Below are positions 22,942-33,392 of a stretch of DNA of 64,000 nt, one piece after another. The stretch covers positions 62,001 through 126,000 of the forward strand of contig MU006237.1 of NCBI GenBank assembly GCA_010093685.1, written 5' to 3'. This stretch comes from Ophiobolus disseminans (Eukaryota > Ascomycota > Dothideomycetes > Pleosporales > Phaeosphaeriaceae). Below the pieces are notes generated by a model, which had not been told where the DNA came from, searched no databases, and was given only the letters and a program-made list of their open reading frames with translations. Position 1 is the first letter of the stretch. The number at the start of each line of letters is the position of its first letter. Made by a program: the position numbers and the translations under genes.

Positions 22942-23644
22942 TGCACGACTAACGACAACCCCAATCTCAGCTCATCATCTTGGCTGCCACATCCATTTCA
23001 ATTCCGATTTTGTGATCAACATACGACGATGTTCGGGACCCCTCTCCGCCATTGTTTTCGACTCATATCTGACGTGCAGGATCTTCCGAGACCGCCATTC
23101 TCATGTCTTCTACGATTTATTGACCACACATACCAGGCTTTACTACTCCAAACAACGGCCGTAAATAACTGTCAGCGTTATACATTAGCGCCGAGCGCTC
23201 ACTACCCTAAACTCCGTTGTCTCCGATGGTACCTCGCTAACGTTTGCTGCAGCCAATGAGGACCAACCGGGCTCGTCTCGCGCGACGAAATTTCCTACCC
23301 TTCATGACGTAAACAGGTCCGAATCTTTTCGTATCCTCCGAGTCGGCGGCGACATTGCGGCTCTTCTGGGCTCTATCTATGACGGAGACCTGATCCGGCA
23401 GTGCAGTAGCCAATGGCGCTTCCACGGGCAAACCCGCAGATAAGGATGATCATAGCTTTTTTCCTGTACCGCCGAGCACGTTGAAAAACGTCACCGTGAA
23501 TTTGATCAGGGTTCAATTGCGTATATAAACGGTGTGTGGTCGTCTCCAGAAGACATATTCCAATCTCCAAACCTCAATCTCCAACAACAACAACCACCAC
23601 CATTGAACTACTCCAAGTCCACCTCAGTCACCACCAACTTCACA
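22942..23644. promoter_or_regulatory. Intergenic with ADH promoter elements
   Basis: 700 bp upstream of the alcohol dehydrogenase. A perfect TATA box (tatataaa) lies at 23522-23529, about 115 bp before the ATG, and a CCAAT box at 23410-23414. The 5' UTR is CAA-rich, as in strongly expressed fungal genes. Nothing else was recognised. Confidence 0.6.
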
Positions 23645-24768
23645 ATGGCAGCAACACCATTCCAGGGCTGGCTCGGAAAGGATGAGTCCTCCGTCAAGGG
23701 CAAAATGACCTGGGGCGACTTTGAGCCCAAGAAATGGACCGAGGACGACGTCGACATTGAGATTTCACATTGTGGTATCTGTGGATCAGATCTGCACATG
23801 CTGAGTTCAGGATGGGGACCTACACCATATCGTGAGCTCAATCCCTTTGTCCAGTTACATGCGTCCTTTACTGATCTCACAAAGCCTGCGTCGTCGGCCA
23901 CGAGATCATCGGAAAAGCCGTGAAAGTCGGCAAGAACGTCAAGCACATCAAGGAGGGTACTCGCGTTGGCGTTGGTGCCGAAGCACGCAGCTGCCTGCAA
24001 AGAGACTGCCCAGACTGCTCCCAAAACCTTGAGAATCACTGCCACCGCGGTGTCATCAACACCTACGGCTCCGTGTACCCCGGCGACGAAGGCAAGTCCT
24101 ACGGCGGCTACGCAACGCACAACCGCACACACAACCGCTTCGTCTTTAACATCCCCGACGGCCTCGACTCCGCCGACGCTGCGCCCATGCTTTGCGGCGG
24201 TATCACTGTTTTCTCACCTCTCAAGAACTACGGTTGCGGGCCCGGCAAGACCGTTGGTATCGTCGGCGTCGGCGGCCTAGGCCACTTCGGCGTGCTCTTC
24301 GCCAAAGCCCTCGGAGCCGACAAAGTCGTCGGCATCTCGCGCAAAGCAGACAAGCGCGACGACGTCCTCAAGCTCGGCGCAGACAAGTACATCTCCACCG
24401 ACGAAGACGCCGACTGGGCCAAGCACAACGCGCAATCACTTGACCTCATCGTGTGCACCGTATCGAGCGAGAAAATGCCTCTGGAAGGATATCTCAGCCT
24501 GCTCAAGACGAAGGGCACATTCATCCAGGTCGGCGCGCCCGACGGCGGCAATCTGCCTCCCATCAACGCTTTCACACTTCTCGCGGGCGGCATCAAGGTC
24601 GGTGGCTCGGCGATTGGGTCGCCCGATGAGATTGCGGAGATGCTGCAGTTTGCGGCGGATAAGAAGGTTAAGCCATGGATTCAGAAGCGCAGCATGAAGG
24701 ATGCGAATCAGGCGGTTATTGATATGGTGGCTGGAAAGGCGCGGTATAGGTACGTTTTGGAGAATTAG
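23645..24768 (+). CDS. NADP-dependent zinc alcohol dehydrogenase (ADH6/cinnamyl-type)
   Basis: Two exons, 23645-23831 and 23885-24768, 356 residues. The intron splits a Pro codon and the join gives PTPYPCVVGHEIIG. Catalytic zinc ligands are seen in SHCGICGSDLHML (Cys) and GHE; the structural zinc site is RSCLQRDCPDCSQNLENHC. The Rossmann loop is VGIVGVGGLGHFGVLFAKA, and SRKADKR just after the second strand suits NADP(H). Fungal members (yeast Adh6/7) reduce aldehydes such as cinnamaldehyde and furfural. The promoter has TATA and CCAAT elements. Confidence 0.92.
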
Positions 24769-24945
24769 AGGAGAGGAGGGATAGTGGTAGCATGATCTCT
24801 GTAGGACTGCAGGAATACGAATCTGAAGTTGTCTTGCACTTTGCGCGCACACTGGTAACCTCCTCGATCGATCGGCGACTCTGATTGCGTGATGAGCACT
24901 CAAATTATGGCGGCGCAACTCGGTTTGCCTGGGTAGTCTATACTG

Positions 24946-25198
24946 CACTGGCATTCCAGTTGGCAGTTTGATAGTATACTGGCAGTTCATGCTGGCAGCC
25001 TATATTACTCTGGCAGTTTATGCTGGCAGCCTGATATTGTACTGGCAGTCTGCGTTGGCAGCCCATATCACATTGGCAGTGTTGGCAGCTTACATGACAC
25101 TGGCAGTCCACGTTGGAAACCTGATATTACACTGGCAGTTCAGGATGGCAGCTCTTATTCCATTGGCAGTTCACATTCCACTGGCAGCTCGCGACCAC
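24946..25198 (-). repeat. Degenerate 19-bp minisatellite, locus B (opposite orientation to locus A)
   Basis: Read on the minus strand this array repeats AACTGCCAGTGTAATATCA, the same unit as at 14360-14645, alternating with a second form close to GGCTGCCAGCAT. About fifteen TGCCA/TGGCA cores are present. It begins about 180 bp after the alcohol dehydrogenase stop codon. A poly-C run (12 or so) closes the array near 25204. Confidence 0.85.
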
Positions 25199-25204
25199 GG
25201 CAAC

Positions 25205-25663
25205 CCCCCCCCCCAATAATAGCCAATTCACTATAGTCAGTCTCAACGCGCGCAGCCAGTCCACCCACGACCAGTGATCTCCCGCATATGGTTTTATTAT
25301 TGCTGTCACTCGCTTGCCGTGCGTGTTGGCTCCCAGGTTGCAGTACTCTCGCTCATCGCGCGGTCTTCCATTAGATGTGGGGTATGGATGCGATGGGGTG
25401 AGGACAGGTGAGTGGTGCGTCTCACAAGTAACGCATGTGCAGGTGGATGTCGTGCATGGGTGTTGCATGGCCGCACCTTCCCGATGTCTTCGCTAGTGTG
25501 ATGAGATGAGGGAGGTCGCGCATGAATCCACGCTCTCATCTTCCCATTGCAGCAATTATCGCATCGTAATCGGTTTCTCTAGTCCATTGCTATCTATCCT
25601 TCACTTCATGGATCGATTTGGGGTGAAAACGCCTTACACGTGTTCTGAGGTACCATCCCATCT
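25205..25663. other. Intergenic, no gene seen
   Basis: About 460 bp between the minisatellite and the 3' end of the F-box-like gene. No coding or RNA feature was recognised. Confidence 0.5.
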
Positions 25664-26296
25664 TCAGAACTTCCGTGAGTGTTTGAGCAACGCATTCAGC
25701 AAAACCTTCCAGTCAATTCCGATCACATTTGTTTCCTCATCGACATGCACACGCGTCTCATGCCCAATCGTCCCTTCACTATAAGTGCGGTCCGTCAACC
25801 CACACTCTCCTGTGAGCATCCAACGATTCGACGACATGCGCACCGTCTTCCCTTTTGCTCCTCTTGACTTTATGAAATATCTTCCGACAACCATGTACAG
25901 CCACGTCGGGCCACCACAACACAGCCCCTTCGCTGCCAAAACCGTGCCAAAGCTGTTCCAGGTAGTTATGAAATATGCCATGCGTCCATCGGCTGAATAG
26001 TGCGAGAACGTGCCCCGTTTCGGGTTCAAAAAAGCAACGCAATATGCAATCATCGTTCGTTTCGGGATCCAGTGGCTGCGGAAGAGGGATTCGGCGCCGG
26101 CGCGGACGGCGTGGGACACGAGGCGGGATGTGCGCCAAACGAAGACTGGATCCTCAGAGTAGGAGAGAATCTCGAGCCAAAGCTCAGGTGGTAATATGCG
26201 CGGGATGATTTTTGATGTGGCGGTCGTCATCGGGATGGAGTGAGGGTGGATATATCTTGTGATCGAGAAGAGGTGCGGGAAAGAAAGAGAAGTCAA
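25664..26296 (-). CDS. Small F-box-like hypothetical protein
   Basis: Single exon, up to 210 residues; a second Met 22 residues in (MTTATSKIIPRI) is an equally good start. The segment RILPPELWLEILSYSEDP followed by VWRTSRLVSHAVRAGAESLF resembles the F-box motif of fungal proteins (LPxELxxxIL...R.VS). The remaining 140 residues (FISH-type Trp/Tyr-rich beta segments) match no family I know. If the F-box is real, it would link a target to the SCF ubiquitin ligase through Skp1. The basis is pattern only, so function is tentative. Confidence 0.6.
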   Translation of the reverse strand: MTSLSFPHLFSITRYIHPHSIPMTTATSKIIPRILPPELWLEILSYSEDPVFVWRTSRLVSHAVRAGAESLFRSHWIPKRTMIAYCVAFLNPKRGTFSHYSADGRMAYFITTWNSFGTVLAAKGLCCGGPTWLYMVVGRYFIKSRGAKGKTVRMSSNRWMLTGECGLTDRTYSEGTIGHETRVHVDEETNVIGIDWKVLLNALLKHSRKF

Positions 26297-27640
26297 AGTC
26301 TGCGACTCTATTGTTATGGGCCGACCAAACTATTCTGCGCCACATTCAACTGGTGAACCATGGTACATAACTTTGCCCGACCAGCGTTACCAACAATAAG
26401 CCAAGCTTGACGACTACATCTACGAATAGAAAAACCATCTTTTATTTTTAAAGGTCTCTGTACATAGACAGGACAGTGTATTAAGTTCTGGCTTTCTCGT
26501 AAGTCGCATTTATGTATAGCTAAACCGACAAGCAATCCAACTTGCATTTGCTGGAGATACAAACTTGAGGAGGCTACCAGATTGGCAGGACGTTGTGTGA
26601 AGAACGAAAGAAATTCGCCCAACCATGTGCCGTTGTGGTGTTGGTCAGGACAGATCGTCGCTGTTGGCGTTGATAAGGTTCAATGTTCCGTCAGTTCGCT
26701 GTCGCTACAGTACATCCGCGCTAGCACGCATCTACCGTACACCTTCTCAAGTTAGATCCACGTAGATCATGAGCCGACCCTCAGACCGCTAAACACATCC
26801 GTATTATGACGAACCCTGGTCAGCATCCCATTCACACTAAGCGGGCTGATCGATATCCGAAATGCCATCTTCTCCGATATTCAGATCGTCAGGGGAGACT
26901 GTACTCACCATACCCCGCTCAACACCGTTTCAGCGGTACCTCGGTCTGCGCGCACAGCGTCGAAGAACCCAAGACCCCATGTGAGAGAAAAGGACCGGCG
27001 TGTGTGGTGCTGTGGACATTCTTAAATTCGACGTGTCTTGATCGGAACCCTGAGACTCTTGACATCACACGGCTACAAGTAGCTTGGCCGTAAAGTTAAG
27101 CTTCATGCTCGGAAGATTGGCAGCCGCTTCATCGCGATACGCTACTAACCTCGCCGTACTCGCCGATTGTCTAGCGCGCTGCACCTGCAGATCTCAACTT
27201 TCCCCAGGCTCAAAGGCGAATCAGATACAATGACAAAATGGTCATGTATCATCGGATAGCGGCAGAACATATTGTGAGGCGTTTCACTGAAGATTGACCT
27301 CGTGCCTCGGAGTCTCTCCTATGAGATCGACAAAGTACACTCCAGACGCAGCTTAGCCAAAGCTTAACTTCTTCATCGCGGTGAGTTCAAGGATGCTACT
27401 TCGTCATGCATCCTGATAGACAGGGCTTGTGATAGTTCTTTACGGAGAGGTATGACGATCGACAAGCGTGCAAACACAAGATGAATGCGGAGTCAGCCTG
27501 CGGAAATGAGCTATATATAAACCTCATGGCAGCCTGTAACAAAGCCTCCGGTCAACCTCAGCATCCTCGTCTTGTCCATCGCTTATCCGCCTCTCGCTTT
27601 ATTGTCCAGCCAGCAGCTCTTTTGTCCATTCAACTGCAAA
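26297..27640. promoter_or_regulatory. Intergenic; TATA box for the secreted repeat protein
   Basis: 1.3 kb without a recognised gene. Its right end carries a TATA box (tatataa) at 27513-27519, about 125 bp before the ATG of the next gene, followed by a pyrimidine-rich leader. Both features indicate a strong promoter. Confidence 0.55.
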
Positions 27641-28296
27641 ATGCGTTCCACAAGCTTCCTTGCCTTCGCCCTTTGCGCGCTCTCCGCAACTGTGCTTTCC
27701 GCTCCAACGCCTCAGCTCACCAACATCTTGGGCTCCGTCACAAGGCCTGGTGCTGACAACAACAACGAGTTCACGGATAATGGCAACAACAATGGTGTAA
27801 GCCTTTGTGCAAGCGACGTGTGCACGGAATGACGCTAATCAGCCCGGTAGAACGACAACGGCGGCAACAATTCGGCCGGTAACGACAACGGAAACGACAA
27901 CTTGGCGGGCAGCCAGAACGAGGTTGGCAACGACAACACCTTTAGCTTTCCATCCCTCAAAAATGTCCTCAATGAGCGTGAAGCCGGTCTTCTTGATCCG
28001 CTCCGGGGCATGACTAGTACCGTCGGGTCGGTCACCGACCCCACCGCGGGATCTGGAAACAGTTTTATCGGGAACGGCAACGACAATGGCAATAACAATG
28101 CAAACGGCAACTCTGCAGGCGTACGCCAGACTCTGGATCTTCCAATACTGTCCATAGTTGCTAACTTTATCCACAGAACAACAACGGCAACAACAACCAA
28201 GCTGGAAGCGGCAACAAGGTTGGCAACGGCAATTCCTTTGATGTGAGTCCCGACATCGAGCTTCCTGATATCAACTTCAGTCCTACTATCAAGTAG
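27641..28296 (+). CDS. Secreted Asn/Gly-rich repeat protein (hypothetical)
   Basis: Three exons, 27641-27796, 27851-28120 and 28177-28296, all phase 0, 181 residues. A clear signal peptide (MRSTSFLAFALCALSATVLS) with a cut near SAP is followed by a low-complexity body built of Asn, Gly and Asp: DNNNEFTDNGNNNG, then NDNGGNNSAGNDNGNDN, then GNGNDNGNNNANGNSAG. Between them lies a non-repetitive core with FSFPSLKNVLNE. Both introns fall inside the repeats. There are no Cys residues apart from the signal peptide, so it is not a typical small disulfide effector. A wall-associated or matrix role is possible. No family was recognised. Confidence 0.7.
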
Positions 28297-29671
28297 GTCT
28301 GACCAGGAAATGATGTCGAGTGTATGCTAACGCATTCTGCAGTTTGGCAAGAAGTAAGGCAAGTGGACGGAAATAGGTAAGGCGGCTGTACGCTGCGCTG
28401 CCACGAGTGTGATTGTGACGACCCACAATCCTCTTTTGTACATGAGTCCAAGTGCGAGGCACGACTCCCCGGAGCGATTCGCTTCATTGTCTATAACTTA
28501 TATACCATATCCAACTTAATCGAACGTATGCTCCTTAACAAAAGGCCCTTCTTTGAGGATGCGCTTTCACTTTGCGTCTATCGTAAAACACCTGGCCTGC
28601 ATAGCAGTTTCAAATTGCTGTACTTTGGAACTATCACGACACGAAGGGTATCAACGGATTCGTGGATCGAAAGTGGACATGGTGTTCGAATCTGCATCGC
28701 TTGTAAGGTGTGATGATTGTTTGACATGAAGGTGAATATTGCGCAACACCAAAACAGGATTCTTAACCTTACTATCCTCGAGGCCAGCCAAGTCTGCGTC
28801 TTATTATTGACTACTGGATATATATTTAGGAGTCTGCAATCTCCTCATCGATCTTATAACCACCCTACGACCTGGGTTAGTAGTCTTCCTTCTACACATA
28901 CCTGGCGTTGGTTTACTGGGCGAGAGTTTAAAACCCGCTTATAGCAGATTCTCTTACGCCCCTGATTTTCGGGCGTTGTTTGATGGAGACTAGACCGTCT
29001 GCACAAAGCAATTAAGTAAACTTAAGTTTCTTTCCCTCGCCATTGCGAGGTTTTCTTTTGCTATTTTCTTTTACACTTAGTAACCAATTTTCGCATCGAT
29101 ACTTCTCTACTTCTCTTTTGACTAAGCCTACTTACCTATCTGTTATTCTCACACTTGCTAAGAGCTCGAACACAGCTACCACTAGTAGACACAGCTCTTA
29201 ATGTTGATTCGCTTTGTTATCTATATTGAACTATATTTATTATGTTCAATTGAATATCGGTTACCAGTGTTGTCGAAAGTATTGAATGAGCGCCTTCCCG
29301 TTAGACTACATACCCTTGAGGTGAGTGAAGACCTGGAGAACTGCATCGTCTATGTAGAACGATCAAGATGAGGTATTACAAAGCGTATGGTGTTCGCAGT
29401 GCCGGCAATGCGTGACGGCGGCATGGTATAAGCGGAAAACCCCGTTTGGTATACTATAGATAAGTTTACATGCATCGCGAAGGAACGTGAAGCATGGCTA
29501 GCCAAAATTCCACGCCTTCATCCAGAACTCCACACCTCCATCCAGAACTCCACACGTCTATCCAAAACTACATCTCAATTTACAGTTGCCGAGGCAAGAA
29601 AGGTACATGTAACAGATGCGAAGTCCTAGCGGATAACCATAAACTTGAAGAGCGTGACTGGAAGTGCCAGA
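28297..29671. other. AT-rich gene-free region, possibly degraded retroelement DNA
   Basis: About 1.4 kb, distinctly richer in A/T than the flanks, without ORFs worth calling. A segment starting tgtgatgattgtttgac near 28709 and running to about 29290, with pyrimidine tracts (ttttcttttgctattttcttttac) near 29050, has the look of a solo LTR or other transposon relic. No matching second copy or target-site duplication was found in the window. Confidence 0.35.
29517..29576. repeat. Three tandem 20-bp units
   Basis: The unit (c/t)atccagaactccacac(c/g)t occurs three times in a row (tcatccagaactccacacct, ccatccagaactccacacgt, then a diverged ctatccaaaactacatctc). It lies downstream of the C2H2 gene's stop codon. 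Confidence 0.7.
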
Positions 29672-32600
29672 TCACGATGCTATGGCTGTAAGGTCAAGTT
29701 CAGGGAAAAAGGTTCGAGCTGTGGGATCTGGAGATAGCGAGTTCCATAGAGGCGACAGGGAATCCTCCCATAAAGGAGCAGCAGATAGCGCAGATACTGA
29801 AGTATCCAGCGATAACGGGTTTTGTCCTTGCTGCGGAAGTGCAGGTTGCGGTGATTGGGCGTCGCTGCGAAGAGCCGCTTCCACGGCGTCCACAAATGAC
29901 ACATGTGGTACGATGGACGAATCGACGGTGGTGCCGATGTGTTGCTGTATGCCACAAGGCGAACCAGGATGAATCTGCTCCGCCAGCGCGTCGATCCTTG
30001 CTTTTGCTCTGTTGATCAACGCATCAATGTCTTCGCGGCTCAGTGAGTTGGCGCGAGCGATTTGTTGAGCCATAGCCATGTTATTCTCTTCGTCAGGATG
30101 TTGCTCAAGCTCTTCCATCTGTTCAACGAGGAATATGAGGGTGGCCAAGTGACCAGCGTTGGTACGGCTACGATCGAGTCTAGGCCGCGCACCTACTGTG
30201 GGTGGTAGCTCAAGTTGTAGCATATCAGCTTCTACATCCATCTGTACCTCGTCTGCAGGCTCGTCAAAGAAGAACTCCAAGCCATCGTCTTGGTCATTGG
30301 TCGCCCCTGTCTCAGCAGCAATAAGGTCGATGTTGTGACCCAGAAAGCGGAATTGAGACAGCGGAGGTTCGTTCCGTGCAGCGACCAGACCTTCTTCTAA
30401 AAAAGACTGGGGAGTATTCAGCGCTGAGGCAGCAGATGGAAAAGTCTGGTATAGAAACTCGGTTGGCATAGGCTCGAGAACGGTGGAACGACCAATTCGA
30501 AAGGGGTGGTTGCTGGTTGGCGCTGTTGTGTCTGCTCTACCAACTGTAGAGAATTCAGGATGCGTCTGATTCGAGACTTGTGGTGAAATATGTTGGAAAC
30601 TGGACGGATCGTTGAAGTCGAAGTCGTAATGGGTGGCGGCTTGAGGTCCGGACTCTATGTGTTGGGTAGTGCTGTTGCTGGTTGGGACCTTCCATCTCCA
30701 GGTGGCGTCATCGACATCTACCAGATTATGTTAGTCTTGACACGCGTGAACAGCAGAATGAACATACAGGGGCTGGGATGTCGGCTAGACATTGGACATA
30801 CTCCATCGTAAAGTCTTAGCCACTGCGCACCCACCTTGGGTTGACCGCGAGTTTGTCTTGGTCTCCTTTCAGTGTTGCAAACGCAAACCTTCGTATCGTG
30901 AAGAGTGTTCCATTCCATCTCACTAACCACATATTCCAAGCACAAGTCGCAGAAACGAATAAAGGGAACTTCCCTGTTGTGACTGCGTTTCCTGAGGTGC
31001 AGCTTGAGCGCAGACATGTTAGGCGCTCCTTCGTAATCACACGACGGATGTTGACCGTGAACTTCGTCGTTCTTCTTCAAAGGACACGCCAGGTTCCGTT
31101 TCTTTGGTTTTGTCTTTCGCCCTTGGACACGTATTGAAGGACCGCGTCCGGCATCATTCGCAGCGTGCTGAGTGTAGTCTCCTGTGTGGCGACCGTCTTG
31201 TAATCCGGTATCAACACCGTTGTTGTCAACAACTGTACCGGATGCGCCGCCTCCAGGTGGCGCATGCTCCCCATGATTTGGATTAGGACAGGTCTTGATA
31301 TTGGGGGGGTTTGTAATCAATCGATTTGATTCCAGAGATTGGCGACCCAACTTGAGATTGGGGCCTCGCTCCAAAGAGACAAGTGCACTTTGCATGCCTC
31401 GAACTGTCTCATCTTTGGGGCTGGGTATGTTAGCACGAGTTTCCAAAGATACACCACGCCAAGGGATATACTCACAATTGGCGCAGTAGGTCCCTAGCAA
31501 TGAGATCGAGTCCATTGAAGAAGTCGTTGCGTCTTTCCGGACTGAGTGCGGCACTGGAAGTATAAACGAGAGCTTGGGCTCTACCCAGAAGGATTTCAGG
31601 ATCTCGAACATTAGCAACAGAAGTTCCATTCGCCCATTGTTGAATCTGTCGAGCAGGCGACATCTTCTTAGTTGCCATGACTTTAGATGCGATTTCGTCT
31701 TGCCATTGTGCCCCAATTGCACGAAGATCATTTGCAAGCTGGAGTTGACTTGGAAATCCTGACCGGGATTCTTGAGCCTGGCCAACATTGCTAGAAGCCG
31801 CAGATTGGATCGCGGGATTCCCATTCGTAGTAGCTTGCGAGAGTGCCGTGTAGCGTTGGGAGTACTGCTTGGCGCTCGCGTTGCCAGCTTTCGATAATTT
31901 CAAAGACGGAAGGTGTACTGAGCGCGTGTGATCGATTGCCTTCTGTCTATGATTTGGACCAGAGAAGCTCGAGGCACAGAAGGCACATATAGTGCTGGCA
32001 GCCTTGGAATCTATGTTAGTTCTTGCACCTCAAGCACTTGAGCAGTACTTACCCGCAGATGGTATATGTTCCAAGGTGCGTCGCTTGGATCTTCAGCCAG
32101 GAACCCCTCGAAGTAGTAGGCTTCTGCGTCTGCATTTGCGTTTGCACTTGCGTTTGCGATCTGATGCATGAGTGACGAGTCTTTCGCTAGAGGGCCTCGC
32201 TTGGCAAGTGAAGAGTGCGGGCTCGAGATTCTACGTGGTGACTGTCCCGCGTTAGTTTTGGGCCATGAGCGCCCTTTTGGTAAGGCATCAACCTTGGCGT
32301 CACACTCAATCGTCCTCAAGGCTGTTTCGAGAGCAAGGGTCTGTTCTGGCGCATCTCGCCCATACGACTCGGCCATCGTAGCGTCCAAAACACTCCCCAC
32401 GCACGTAGGGCCGGACCATGATTCTGTGAATGTGTCGTCCAGCGAGCTGTTGACTGCCGTATACGACTGTGTACTTGGAGAATCGAGCACGTCCGAAGTA
32501 GGAAGATGACGCGTTCCCAAGAGCACCCGAGACTGTTCTATCGGATCTTCAGGGCTTCGCTCCTCGCCAACCCGGTCTTCGTCAACATCGCCATGCTGCA

Positions 32601-32967
32601 TGCGAGGTTCAAGTTCTGGCGCACCGTTGGTAATTGATTCGCTAAAATTATTGGATGATACGAGCATAAAACAAGACTCGTTGATCTCGGGTTCACTGGC
32701 CGTAAGTGTTGGGGCGGACCAACTTTCGGCCATGGCTTGGTTGAGTTCGTCATCAACCAACGTGTTGGAGGACGCTTCGGCGATGCAATTTTCGTATGGA
32801 CGTTGTCCGGAAGGCGTGTAATACGATTTGGTATCAGTCTGCTCCCCTCCTGTGTGATGCGCTTTTTCAGGACAAGAGGTGGCTGAGACCGAAGAATTGC
32901 CGCATTGTGTAGCTCCGTCATCTGGGACGTTTGTTGAAGATGAAGGTTGAATGTTCGAGTCTTCCAT
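29672..32967 (-). CDS. C2H2 zinc-finger protein, 1046 residues
   Basis: Four exons, 32967-32053, 32002-31476, 31420-30768 and 30717-29672, with phase-consistent introns of 49-55 bp. The first 300 residues are Ser/Thr-rich and acidic. At about 311-335 a C2H2-type unit reads CAFCASSF...HTRSVH. A second Cys/His region at about 570-640 (ACPLKKNDEVHGQHPSCDY, then LKLHLRKRSH and RFCDLCLEYV) looks like a degenerate pair of fingers. The C-terminal third is disordered with an acidic stretch. DNA binding or protein binding is inferred. The gene sits 425 bp downstream of, and on the same strand as, the caspase-like gene. Confidence 0.72.
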
Positions 32968-33392
32968 TGCGATCGCACCGGTTCAAATGAAGGCAGCCGA
33001 TGGTTTGATTGAAGCGATTTTGTGTCTTGAGACGAAGTGATGCGACTCTTATCAAATCTTCGGTAGTCTTGAAAAGCGCAGCCAGATATATCATAGTAGT
33101 TTGTGAATCAAAGGACGCGTTTGAGTTGTGTAGGTTTGGCTAAATCGCATGAAATGTGAACAAGTAATGGCCTCGTGCATATCTCTTATGAGATGTGACA
33201 AGCCCCGATGCGGCTGACGACGGCGCCCAATGATTGATGGTATGAGGCGCCACATTTCCCAAGAGCGGCAAGTCGCAAGAGTTATGCACAACGCCCTTGG
33301 CAAGCTAATGCGGTGATCTCATTCGTGCGGCGGTGTCCGAATGAGGTCACCAGGCATTTGTCGTTGCCTCAGGACACCTGAAAAGCCGAGCC
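32968..33392. other. Intergenic, no gene seen
   Basis: 425 bp between two minus-strand genes; it should carry the C2H2 gene promoter and the 3' UTR of the caspase-like gene. No motif recognised. Confidence 0.5.

Noticed and set aside
29280..29335. tRNA-like fragment on the minus strand (GTAGTCTAACGGGAAGGC resembles a D arm)
   Set aside because: No consistent anticodon stem-loop or T arm could be drawn, and no acceptor pairing; it is left as chance or a remnant.
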